From Norana najaformis (lineage: Eukaryota > Annelida > Clitellata > Crassiclitellata > Hormogastridae): a DNA stretch of 64,000 nt. The position numbers and the translations under genes were made by a program. How positions within the stretch are numbered: position 1 is the first letter of the stretch; each line of letters begins with the position of its first letter. The stretch lies in the NCBI GenBank assembly GCA_964023275.1, contig OZ029914.1, forward strand, positions 31,565,351 to 31,629,350. The letters are read 5' to 3'. Below the pieces are notes generated by a model that did no database searches, had not been told where the DNA came from, and saw only the letters and a list, made by a program, of their open reading frames with translations. This document shows positions 34,478 to 45,143 of the stretch, in pieces.

Positions 34478-36340
34478 ATCATCATCATGATCCATGGGCC
34501 AAGAGCCCGTAGGTGTCCACTGAATGCATTGTCACTTGTCTCCACAGTTCCCGATCTTGCGCTGTTCTTATCAAGGCGTGCAAATTCTTGCTTACATCAA
34601 TCCCTTATATCATCTGTCCACTCCCTATTAGGTCTTCCTCTTCTCCCATTTCCATCCATAATTCCCATCATCACGCTTTTTGTTTTTCTACTGTCATCCA
34701 TCCTGCATATATGTCCAACAAGCGTAATTTCCTTCTCATTATTACTTGTATTAGATCTTCTTTTATGCTCAGTCTTCTTCGGACCTCCGTATTTGTTACC
34801 TTCATTGTCCAATTCAGATGTAATATTCGTCTATAGCAGTACATTTCAAATGCTAAAATCTTATCTTTATCAGTCTTTTTGATTGTCCATACCTCACATG
34901 CATACAGAACTGTGCTAAACACGCATGTTTTCAAGACGTTTAGTTTGGTCTCGTTACTGATTTTCCTGCTTTTCCAGATGTTATTTAGCCCTGCCCTAAC
35001 TCCCTTTGCTTTACTATTCTTGCCTTGATGTCTTTTGCGCAATCATTATTCCATGTCATGAGACTTCCTAAGTACACAAACTCCTTTACATTTTCAACCA
35101 CCTCATCTTGCACTTTAATTTCCATGTCTGTTGTCTCCTTGCCAAATACCATTGTTTTTGTTTTATCCACATTTATTTTTAGTCCATCACGTTCGGCAAG
35201 CAGTTCAGTCCACATACAATTTCCTGCAGCCTGTCGCAGCTGTTCTCCAACAGGTCAATGTCATCTGCAAATCGTAGGTTATTAATGAGTTCTCCCTGCA
35301 CTGAGATTCCAGTTCCATTACCTTGTATGTCCTGCATGACTCTTTCCAAGTAAGTAATAAATATACTAGGTGAAATTGGATCTCCCTGCCTTTTCCATAT
35401 TGTAGTTGCAAACCATCTTCCTAGTTCCCGTCCCACTTTCACTACAGATTTTGATTTCTCTCCAATGTTCTGTAGAATCTGTGTCAATCTGTTGCCTACT
35501 CCATATGATTTCAGTATTGTCCATGTAACATCATGCTTGATGGAGTAGAATGCCTTTTGGAAGGCCACAAAACAGTTGTATACAAGCCTGTTTTTTTCGT
35601 TTGGCTTTTCCAGCAATCAATCGTAACATCAGAATTTGTTAGACTGTACTTCTATCCTTTCTAAACCCTGCTTGTTCATCTGACATGTATTCTTCAGTTT
35701 TTGCCTTCAAACGTCTCAATAGGATTGTCATAAGCACTTTTCACATGTGGTTTATTAATGCAATAGTTCTATAATTCTTACACAATGTTAGGTCTCCTTT
35801 CTTTGGTATTGTTACAAGTACTGACTTTGTCCATTCCTCCGGTATTCTTCCTTCTTGCCACACCTGCTTGCATATATTGTGTATTTCTTGTATCAAATCC
35901 TGCCCTCCAGCTTTTATCATTTCTCTTGTTATTCCATCTGTCCCAGGGCTTTTATTGTTCTTCAGGCGGTTGACCACCCATTCTACCTCTTCGTATAGGA
36001 TGTTATCATTCTCATCATGTTCAGCTGGTGGCGTCATACCTTGTAATTCTTCCATTAGCTCCTTGTTCTGTTGCTCCCTCACACTGTATAGCTCGCTGCA
36101 GTACTCCGTCCATCGTTCTCTAATCTTTTCTTTGTCCATCAGAATATTACCCTGTTTGTCCCTAATTGCTGTCTGTTTTGGTTGCCATTTTCCGTTTGTA
36201 CTTTTTATCAGCTTGAACACTTCCCTTGTTATATATTCTCCTGCATATTGTCCCAAGCAACTCGTCTTAAACTGACGTAAATCCTTACGATAGCCTACGT
36301 GTACACTTGCAGAAATAGATGTCTTTGCTATCCTCAAAAG
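34478..36340 (-). pseudogene. LINE reverse transcriptase, 5'-truncated and degenerate
   Basis: Minus-strand frames spell a non-LTR retrotransposon ORF2 from just before the RT domain to the C-terminus. They show KNNKSPGTDGITREMIKAGG, IPEEWTKSVLVTIPKKGD, then NYRTIALINHM, later FADDIDLL with intact catalytic FADD, DGLKINVDKTKTMVFG, and a C-terminal RRGRPNREWTDDIRD. No endonuclease domain is present. There are frameshifts near 35640-35740, 35180-35215 and 34800. RT motif A reads VAFQKAFYSIKH where an aspartate is expected at both the A and Y positions, so the copy is catalytically dead. The 3' end is a short (ATG)n-like tail at 34478-34492. The clade (RTE-like or similar) is not decided. Confidence 0.85.
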
Positions 36341-36382
36341 TCGAGCCCGTGCACGTGCGCAGCTTATTCATAATTATTATTT

Positions 36383-36545
36383 CTGCATTCATTAAGCGCC
36401 ACTATCTAACGACAGCATCAATCGATGGCGCCGAGCAATTGTGAGTGAAGGACTTGCTCAAGGTCCTTATACAGTAATCGTCTCGGAGGAGACTCGAACC
36501 CGTACTCTCCGCGTTACTGGCCGAGCGATCTGTCCCATATGCTAC
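36383..36545 (-). mobile_element. tRNA-derived SINE (family C)
   Basis: The minus-strand head reads GTAGCATATGGGACAGATCG (A-box-like), then TCGGCCAGTAACGCGGAG and GGGTTCGAGTCTC (B-box-like). The body is GACCTTGAGCAAGTCC and the end is GTGGCGCTTAATGAATG. Partial relatives lie at 7090-7190, 22865-22960, 47935-47990 and 51340-51475. Confidence 0.6.
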
Positions 36546-36549
36546 TGTG

Positions 36550-37760
36550 CTTAGAGGGAACATTGCTGACATCAAAATAAATCCTAAATTAAGTAAATTT
36601 CCAGAAGATCAGTGGGCCTAATTAAGTAAATTTCCAGATGATCAGTAAGTAGGCCTACGTCAACCATCAAAGGAGCGACTACTACTGAAACATTGATTTT
36701 TAGAAACCAGTTTTGGGTTCTACTTGTCTGAGCGTTGGATTTTGACCGGGATCCGAATCAGACTCAAACTGCCTCTCCAATTTTGCTTTGAATTCTCGCC
36801 TTCAGCTAATCATGACTTACCTCTTCCGGCCACTTAAGAAATGCGGGGGATACGACTCAAATTATAGGTACCATTATTATATAAGCGCTAAATGAATTTG
36901 ACGGCTTAATGAAGCTGATCACCCCTATACAAGTAGATTGTCCTGTTGTCCTCCGACTCTTTAGATCGAAAGAACACAGATTAAGATCCGTCCTTCGTAG
37001 CGTGCAGTTAAAGGGTGGTGCGAGTTTTCGGCGATCAGCGTTGTAAGAATTAAAGGTAAATAATATAAATCATTGAAAGCATGCGGTTTTTGTTGTGTCC
37101 TCGATAACGGTGGAAACATTTACTTTCTTTTCCCTGTTATGTATTAGTTTATCTTAAAATTCTAGTCGTGTGTACGACCTTCTGAAAATTAGTCTTGTGT
37201 ACGACCTCGAGGCTGCCGATTGGTGACCGGTGATTTTAGACATCTGTGCCAAATCTATTAATAATCTGAACTCGCGAACATCGAGAAATCAAAATATAAG
37301 CGTGTTGCATCTCATTCGAGGATTTTAAACAATTAGAGTGGGTGGTGACTTATGAAACGTGGCATAACCTGCCAGGTTTGGGGTCGCACGAAATGCCCTT
37401 GAAATAGCAATTGGTAGTCATATATACTGATTGGCACTATAGGTGACGGTGATAGAGGCAGTGACATTGATGACACACATCTTTATTACAGCTAAACAGC
37501 TGATGCAGTTGTACTAGTATAACTGTCCTGGTAATCGGAGTGACGAAAATATAAAACATCAAGGGGTGATAGAGGAAATTTTCACAGTCACAGACAGAAA
37601 ACTATGGTGTTGGTGACAAGCAACACGACATTGACATAATTATTACAATTACAACTGTCAGGTTGTTGTTTGTGATTAAGGCTGAAACATAATTAGCCAA
37701 TTTCTGCATTTTAAGATTTTGTCTTTCAGCGTATGATCTACATTGTGCATCATATTGATT
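36550..37760. other. Upstream region of cytochrome c
   Basis: Few repeats. It probably holds the 5' UTR exon and promoter, but I could not place them. Confidence 0.45.
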
Positions 37761-37777
37761 TTTAGCCTTTTCTGAAA
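37761..37777 (+). promoter_or_regulatory. Candidate 3' splice site and leader just before the cytochrome c start
   Basis: TGATTTTTAG ends at 37765, followed by a 12-base leader and the ATG. This matches the usual animal arrangement in which an intron interrupts the 5' UTR immediately upstream of the start. The upstream non-coding exon was not located. Confidence 0.4.
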
Positions 37778-37967
37778 ATGAGTACTGATGGGCTTACACC
37801 CGGTGATGTTGAAAAGGGGAAGAAAATCTTTGTACAGAGGTGTGCCCAGTGCCATACTGTCGAGAAAGGTGGCAAGCACAAGACTGGACCTAACCTTCAT
37901 GGACTGATGGGCAGAAGTACCGGCCAGTCACCCGGGTTCTCTTACACAGATGCCAACAAAAACAAGG
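37778..37967 (+). CDS. CYCS: Cytochrome c coding exon 1
   Basis: Residues 1-63 plus the first base of Gly64. The ATG context is GAAAATGAG. The exon carries both haem-linking cysteines and the His ligand. The donor is AAGG|GTGAGT at 37968. Confidence 0.95.
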
Positions 37968-39200
37968 GTGAGTTGCATATGAAACATTTGGGAAATGATG
38001 TAATTAATAGAGGATTTAAGTGTTGCCATTTCTAACAGTAGAATCATATTCGGTATTTATTTGGTGTTTGAGTCATTAACTGGTTGGAGAAGCTGATGAT
38101 CTTTTAACTAGGCCTTGGTTCAACACCAAGGTCACAAAGATTTCAGTAAGCTTTGTTTTCATTGCCTCCCACCATCATTTCAACTAAATACTGAATAGTA
38201 ATTTTACTATTTGACCAAATACACTTCATTGTTCCTGTTGAAGGCCAAATATTAAATGTGAATTTTTGGCCTCTACATGTGAGAGGTTTTGGCAAAGGCA
38301 CCATTTAAATATAATATTGACATATGACTAATGAAAACTTAGATGTATATCTTAAAATGTTTTGTTTAATTGCAAAATAAAAATTTAGTCTATTTAGACT
38401 GTTTGTACATATCAGTAAGTTTGATTTGGACTGCTGCCGATGTCAAAATAACAGTAGTGAACTTAACTAAATATTTGTGTCTGGAATGGATTTCTTGGTG
38501 AAATATTTTATGATGCAAGCATGTAGGATGGTTTGAGAATACCAACTAATACTCTTAATAGCTCATCTTACTAGCTAATTTTTTAGACTGTCACTGCTTC
38601 AAAGTGGTCTCTGGGCCAGTCTTTTGTTTTTTTCGCTATTTGCCAAAGAATTGGCCTTTTAAAAATGAAGCTGATAATATTCATGACAGAACATGTAAAC
38701 AAACTGAAAATCACAAATGTTAAAAATCTTAATTAATATTGATATAGATGCTCAAGTAAGTGTTAAATGATCAAGATCAAAGGTCAAAGCTAAGATGCTT
38801 TCAAATCAGTGCGTTGTTGTTGTGTCAAATCATGCTGTCATTTGCATGACTGATTGAAGCTGGTTGTGTCCGATTGAGCAACGTTTGATCAATTATTAAA
38901 TTTGTAATAACTCAGTATTTAAATCAAACAAATCTTTCCGTTATTATTCAGTCCTTATGTTATACATAATGTATTTATTATAATGTTATACATTGCCCTT
39001 GGATATGATAGAAATTGTCTGCTGTGATATAAACATTTGTTGAATTGATTTCAGGCATCAAATGGACAAGGGAAACTCTGTTCGAGTACCTGAAGAATCC
39101 AAAGAAGTACATCCCTGGAACCAAAATGATTTTTGCTGGGTTGTCGCAACCGAAAGATAGATCTGATCTCATTGCTTACTTAGAAAGCTCCACAAAATAG
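37778..39200 (+). CDS. CYCS: Cytochrome c, somatic type, two coding exons
   Basis: This is the mitochondrial intermembrane-space electron carrier between complexes III and IV, and in many animals an apoptosome trigger. Exons 37778-37967 and 39055-39200 join to 111 residues. The haem site CAQCH is at residues 22-26, the proline-rich GPNLHG follows at 37-42, and the axial Met is in PGTKM at Met88. There is an N-terminal extension of about eight residues relative to vertebrate mature numbering, common in invertebrates. The single coding intron is phase 1 in Gly64, which corresponds to Gly56 of vertebrate cytochrome c, the position of the intron in rodent and human genes. An acceptor-like TTTTTAG ends at 37765, 12 bases before the ATG, so a 5' UTR intron is likely. 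LMGRSTGQS differs from the usual LFGRKTGQA. No disabling change is visible. Confidence 0.96.
39055..39200 (+). CDS. CYCS: Cytochrome c coding exon 2
   Basis: The acceptor is TTGATTTCAG ending at 39054. It codes for residues 64-111, including the [17 protein letters not shown] segment with axial ligand Met88, and stops at TAG 39198-39200. Confidence 0.95.
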
Positions 39201-39404
39201 CCACTTTGACTTTAGGCCTTGAGTAAAGGCTTATTAGAATCTTGATATGGTAATCAGTGTTGAGTTTGTCAGAGGCAACAGAAATTTATTTACTGATCCA
39301 GTATTTACAGTAAAGTGTATTCAGTTTTAAAAGATAATAATATGATGCGAAGTCAAATTTAGTTTTTAAAACTGATTGGACTCTGAACTGTTTGGAATTT
39401 TTAC

Positions 39405-39410
39405 AATAAA
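39405..39410 (+). promoter_or_regulatory. Candidate polyadenylation signal of cytochrome c
   Basis: AATAAA lies 205 bases after the stop codon. A second AATAAA is at 39645-39650, so two 3' UTR lengths are possible. Confidence 0.5.
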
Positions 39411-40459
39411 GCAATTCTCCAATATAAAAAAAACATTTTGAATTTTTTAAATTTATAAATAAAAGCATAAACCAGGATTATTAGATATCCTGATATGTTC
39501 CGAGTAGGCAAATGAAAAAGTGAGATTGGGCAAACAGCTGTTGAATTTCTTGAATTATTATGCAGTGTCCAGAACTAGCATGTGGAGGAATGTTTTTGTG
39601 TTATGATTTTTCTCAGGAATGTGCTTTAATTATGCATTTTGGAAAATAAAGTTTTAGGTAGCTGTTTTATATGCTACTTATTTAACGCAAAGCTTGGTTC
39701 CTGTGTAGGCCTACAGTTTGGTTCCTATTTTATAGTAATTTTGGTCAAAACTGAACTGAAAAAGGTTGAAAATTGAATACACATGATACTTGGTAGATAA
39801 TTTCATGGGTCTGTGCTAACAGTGCTGCTTATAAATATAAGCTTCGAAATTAGTGAAAACTGTGACTCGTAGACTTAGCATAATGAAAAGGCAGTAGGTT
39901 TAGCAAACCCTAAGATTTCATTAAAGAATGGTTGCATTCTTTGTCTGCACAGAGTGATTCTGGAACTTGATGCTCTGGGATGTTATGTGCTTGCTTTGGA
40001 CAGATAACGCATTGTGCCCACTGCAGACACATTTAATAACGCAATAAGGACGTCCACATAGAGGGGAGGATGGGTCCTTGAAATGCGGACAAGGGGGGTG
40101 GGTTGTGTTCAGTGAGGACGTCCACATCTAAATTTAGTACTTAACAGTTGTTTCAGTACAGCTTGTGTCCTCGACACCAGCAGTAGTCGGACAGCATACA
40201 GCCTGTACTGCGTTGGATCATCATCAGTTGACTTTGCTGGGCGCAGCATTAAGATTTTGTAGCCGTACCGTGCCTTAAACATGTCTCTGGATAATGAGCT
40301 TTAGTAGTCTGATGCGTATTGGAGGGAGGCTGTACGGGGCTGGATACCAGTACCAGAGGTCATATAAGAGTCCTTTTGCACGGCAGTGTTAGAGTACCCC
40401 ATCCAGTAGCACAGTTAGCCTTCGAATGCGGACAAGGGGAAGGGAGGAGTCCAAAATAG

Positions 40460-40565
40460 GCTATAATCGTAATCGCAAACTCAAAATTTCTAAAGCGCTA
40501 CTTAAAAGCTAAGTGCAGGGTACCAGTTTATTCACGAACGCTGCGCGAAGTCAGCGAGGTTATCC
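40460..40565 (-). mobile_element. Diverged LINE family A 3' tail
   Basis: ATAATCGTAATCGCAAACTC, then AAAATTTCTAAAGCGC, and later GTTTATTCACGAACGCT match the minus-strand family A end with many substitutions. Confidence 0.55.
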
Positions 40566-42194
40566 AAAGATACCATGTGAAGATTTAAGTCTGGTTGCCA
40601 GAAGACCAGAGAGAGAGAAGGGGGAAAGGAACTCTTAGGGTGGTTTGTGTTTTAAGCTGAGAGAAATGGGAAATGTGGGGATGTCCTTCAAGGCCTACAT
40701 CTATAGGCGTATGTATAAATATACAATAAAATTTAGCTTATATGCTATCCAGCAGAGTGTTTTGGCTGAATAACACCAATATTCGCATAGCCAAGTCCCG
40801 AGTCCCCAAGTCTTGAAGAGGTGCTGCAGAACTGTGTGACTGCGATTACGAGTCTATTCTAAGTTAGACGGCACCATATTTTCTCACATTTTCATTACCT
40901 TATTAATTGTCCAAAGTGTTAAACCTGTTTTACTTTTCTAGATTTCTGATGACCTCTTTATAGTCTTCCAGATTTTATATGACTACTTTTCCAGGTTTTT
41001 ATACCTTTCTCAGTTTTCCATGACATCATGACGTTTCTTTTAGTTATCGGTTGACGCCTTGTGCATTAGACACTGCCGGATTAGAAGGTTTTTTAATTAT
41101 TATTTTACCAGTTTATTAGGCAGCCGGTTTGGCCACTCAGGATCAACCATTGCCTATTTTCTGAGACTTCTCGAGATACCGTCGGTCACTTTTATTTGCA
41201 TTTTGCATTGGATCGTGTTTCAACTCTTCCTAACGCTGTCGACTGCCTTGTTTCTTTGTTCGTCGATTCTTTTTCGCACATAAATTGCAATCGCTGTGTA
41301 CCTGGGAATAATACTGTTTGGAGCAATCTGTTAATAATTCTTTGTTGTGTTGTGGACAATCGCTAGGTGGCGACACTGAAGTGCAGTTGTAACTTTACTG
41401 CGTCTCCCCGTTAGCCAGATCAAGTGCCTGTTGTGAGCAATCCGTAAGAACATGGCTGCTGTGGTCATAAGTTTTGGTGTGTGTGTGTGTTTGTATGCCT
41501 GTGTTACTGGTTTGTGTCGGCAAAGTATATTTCAGTCAAGAGTGTCGATATATGGTTTTATGAGCGGGGAAAGGCACTGACAGAGTTTCAGAAGTCTACA
41601 ATGAGACCAAATAAGTAAGGGCATACGTTGCAGAAAGATTTGTTACAACTTTATTATTTTTGACTAACTTTTGTCATCAGATTTACTTATCAGTACACTT
41701 TGTTCTTTTGTAACTTTCCTTTTAAGTCTGTTGTAGTTAATTTGGTTTACTGTTTATTTAGACTGTTGTCTATGATGCATGCATCTACGTGTTGCCTTTA
41801 AATAGGCATTCAGTTGATTTTAATGCTGTACTGACAACATTCTGTCATTAATTGCAATTCGCTGTTGAATGAACTAGACTTAAGTAGCCGTGTGTAGGCC
41901 TAAATCATAGTAGTAGGGGTAAGTTTAGCAGTGTTAAGAGTTGGATATTGTCTGTAGCTGGCCTGCTGTTGATTAAGTAGGCCCTACAAATCAATATAAC
42001 AAAGAGGTGTCTTTCGTGTGGAACAGTAATTAGCTGTTATTATTTTCAACATATGACCCTCTTCTTGTCCCTGGGTACATTTACTTAGACAAAACGGAAT
42101 TAAGTTAACATACATGTAGCACTAATAAGAAAAAATATACATGTAGTGTATGTCGTACAACCTAGATTAGGGCGACATAATTAGGCCTATAGTA

Positions 42195-42310
42195 ATCGAC
42201 ATTGGGCGAAGAAAGGGTCAACTTTCGTGGGCACACAGCAACCGTCCAAGGGCAGGGTCGAACCTATACACTCCGCGTTACAAGCCAAGCGCTCTAACCT
42301 CTATTTCACC
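42195..42310 (-). mobile_element. tRNA-derived SINE head
   Basis: The minus strand reads GGTTAGAGCGCTTGGCTTGT, then AACGCGGAG and AGGTTCGACCCTG, a clear tRNA-like A/B box pair about 45 bases apart. It is not a real tRNA gene because the acceptor stem does not pair. Confidence 0.58.
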
Positions 42311-43404
42311 ACAAATTTATGAATTTTGAGTGTTGCGACCAGACTAATAATTATCAAGTGATTTTTTGTCTGGCAGTCAGTGTAGGGTAGGAAATGCATA
42401 GGAGTAGCTGCGGAAGTTATAAAGAATATGTACGAGAGATAGCATGAAACAGAGGGAGTTTCCGCGCACCTTACTTACCTCTGCAAATCACACCCTATAA
42501 CGTATTCTGTTTCAGCCAAAATCACCGTTATTTCTTATGCATGTAACATATGCAGGCATCGTGTCTATTGACCATTAGACATCATGACACAGTGTAAGAC
42601 TAACCATGGACCTCCGCTAACGGAATCTGCAGACGATATATTATGCACGCATACAAAGCCTACATTGCAGGCGTGATTTTAGACAACTTTTTATACGACT
42701 AGCCCTCCATTAGTCAACACACTTATCAAAAATATATTGAAAGAAGTCAAATGAAGCTATATAATACAGCGTGGTCAAATAAAAGACCTTGCGACAGCAA
42801 CAGTAATGTGTATATTTTAAACTTATCGCATTTTATACAACGATGCATAAATCATGATTAAAGAAATTATGCTCTCATTAAGCGCAGTAAATTCGGTGCC
42901 GAAAAAATAAGTTATTTACAGACAGTAGAATTATATAATCAGAGACGGTTTATCGTGTCATGGTGTATTCCACTTTGAACTTTTATGTCAGCATAATAGC
43001 AGTTGAACATGCAGTGTCAGCATTTGGCGCTTAAAAATGGAGCCACCTGATACCAGCCGAAACGTCGAGGTTCAATCAGTTCGATATCTACAGCCGATGT
43101 GGTAATGACGACTTGTGTGCATGAAATTGCGTGTGGCTATAAAACTAGCATTCAGCAACTGTTGTCTTAAACATAATAGCGAAGATTCCTTTGATGGTTC
43201 TGCAAGAAATCTGTTTCAGATTCCTAATAAAGAATCCTTGTTGGAGCGGTGCAAACACATTGAACACCGTCTATGAATAAATGGTGGGGCACTGCTTCCA
43301 AGTCCAGGCTCTAGCACAACAAAATCAAATGTACAGCGCCCTTTTCTTTGGCCTTGGCCTTGCTATGGCGCTCTATAAATCATCGTCATCGTCGTCGTCC
43401 TCCT

Positions 43405-43862
43405 CCTCCTCAACCCGCTCCTCTTCTGCCCTAACACTTCTCCGCCCTCCCGTCACCTCATCCTTAAAATTTGGTAATCTCTCCATAGCCATAGCTGCCC
43501 CACCACTCTGGAATAAACTCCCTCCAGAACTGCGACAGTTTTCTGACCCATCATACAAACTCAGCTATGCTCCACCTCTTGCAATTTCTGCTTCGGCCTT
43601 TCACTCAAAACTGAAAACATTCCTCTTTCACAGTTCCTATCCTGACATTCCTTCTTCCTCTTATCTCTCTCTGCTGTCCAATCCCAAACACCACGCCCCG
43701 TAGCTGCCACGTTGTCTCTCCGTCTGACTTTTGAATCTTGACCTGGAACCGGACTCTTCTGCCTATCGATTTTGTTTTGACTGAGCGCCTGTGAATCAGC
43801 TGGTCCCCGCGGCCCAGCTTTCGTTGGCTGCTGTAGAAATCTTGGAATTACGATTACGATTC
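43405..43862 (+). mobile_element. LINE family A copy inserted in the Gln-rich exon
   Basis: It reads FGNLSIAIAAPPLWNKLPPE and then SYAPPLAISASAFHSKLKTF, ending KHHAP*, followed by the family 3' UTR and ATTACGATTACGAT. The ORF part is intact over about 100 codons, so this is a young copy relative to 11420-11990. Confidence 0.82.
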
Positions 43863-44164
43863 TTCATCTGTCTCCTGGTCTATTCCTTGTTGCTGATGCT
43901 GCTGCTTTTGGTAAACACCCTGTGTGTCTCCAAAACCATTGCCCGGACATGGATCTCCATCTTGAACAGTCTCTCCTTGCTGCTGTGTTTCTATGATGTT
44001 GTGGTCTGTAATTATTTCTTCAGCACTTGCTTCTTGTTCTTTATCTACTGTGTGGTTAATGTCTCCATGGATAATCATTTCTGCCTTGTTTATGCTTCCA
44101 TGCTGTTGTTCTTCATTAGCGTATTGTTCTGCAACCACATTCTGTACTTGGTCCAGATGTCCTG
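43854..44164 (-). CDS. Coding-like Gln/Glu-rich exon whose stop lies in a LINE tail
   Basis: The minus-strand acceptor CACTATTTTAG ends at 44165. The frame enters in phase 1 (CA GGA CAT CTG) and runs about 102 codons without a stop: GHLDQVQNVVAEQYANEEQQ, then acidic and Gln-rich sequence ending QETDEES. The TAA at 43856-43854 is made by the ATTACGATTACGAT tail of a LINE inserted at 43405-43862, so the natural 3' part of the exon may be lost or displaced. The composition looks coding. The ORF is not ATG-started and the protein family is not recognised. The upstream exon may be at 44577-44702. It could instead be the last exon of an otherwise unseen minus-strand gene. Confidence 0.42.
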
Positions 44165-44576
44165 CTAAAATAGTGTGACAATATTATTGGAATGTAAATA
44201 AGTAAGTATCAAGATTTGTTTTGAGACCTAAAGATCCACAAAAACAGACAGACCAGAAGGCAATCTACAGTAAATGAGTCAGATGACAAAATATGCATCG
44301 AAGACACCAAGCAATTGTGTATTAAACTTTACTTAAGGTCCACCATTTCTGGGGAGGGGAGCTTAAACCTGCATATTGCACGTAACAAGGCCAGCAGCAC
44401 GGTCACTGTGTGAAACTCCTTTTAACAAATCCAGTGAAACACCACCACTTAAAATAATGGCCTAATAAGAAACTTTAAATGAATGAGTCAGTTCGACTCG
44501 TGTTTCTTAAACGGATCTATCTGAACGATTATGGCGATAACAATTTCGTCATTGGGGCTTATATGTTTCTACTTAC

Positions 44577-44702
44577 GTTTAGTATTCGCACAATCTAGAG
44601 TCGAGCTCAAGACACAGATAGCTGGTAATGTTCCGAGGATATGGTAAGGCTCCACAATGGAGCACGCCAAAGATATGATGGCATTGTCATTGCCAAACTT
44701 AC
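44577..44702 (-). CDS. Possible exon upstream of the Gln-rich exon
   Basis: On the minus strand a frame with FGNDNAIISLACSIVEPYHI and on to LSSTLDCANTK ends at a strong donor AAAC|GTAAGT (44576). The donor is phase 1, agreeing with the next exon at 44164 (C|CA = Pro). The 5' boundary is uncertain: the candidate acceptors near 44702 have poor pyrimidine tracts. A second perfect donor (AG|GTAAGT) at the same spot suggests instead a short upstream exon starting MGTMTNRRSERIR. The two readings conflict. Confidence 0.25.
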
Positions 44703-45027
44703 CTAATTCTTTCAGACCGACGATTCGTCATCGTACCCATGGCAATGCTATTACAGTAATATGATAAAACATCAATATGTTGACCGGCTCGCTGCCTTCT
44801 TGCACAGAAATTTACGTAAACACAATAGATAGGGCGCATCTCTTCAAAAAAATACTGCATGTCCACATACTATGTTTGCGCTCTGTTGGTTCTTGAGAAG
44901 AGACATACAATTGTAACTGGCATTATGTCCCACGAAAAGCCTTTTACCGGCCGTACAACAACTGTGCTGTGAAGCTTCATGCCACTGCCTATTGGAATAG
45001 CTGTTAACATTGATCTGGAGACATTAT

Positions 45028-45143
45028 ACCGAACCCTTTTGCCTATCGATTTTGTTTTGACTGAGAGCCTGTGAATAAGCTGGTCCCCGCGACGTGGCTT
45101 TCGTTGGGCGCTGTAGAAATTTCAGAATTACGATTACGATTAT
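45028..45143 (+). mobile_element. LINE family A 3' tail copy
   Basis: GCCTATCGATTTTGTTTTGA, then GCGACGTGGCTTTCGTTGGG, GCGCTGTAGAAATTTCAGAA and (TTACGA)n. It lacks the ORF. Confidence 0.8.

Larger units (their letters stand above)
39650..43280. other. Intergenic DNA between cytochrome c and the minus-strand genes
   Basis: Contains the diverged LINE family A end (40460) and a SINE head (42195). Otherwise nothing is recognised. Confidence 0.5.

Noticed and set aside
36440-36545. Possible tRNA gene
   Set aside because: A and B boxes are present, but the acceptor stem and cloverleaf do not pair; it fits a tRNA-derived SINE.
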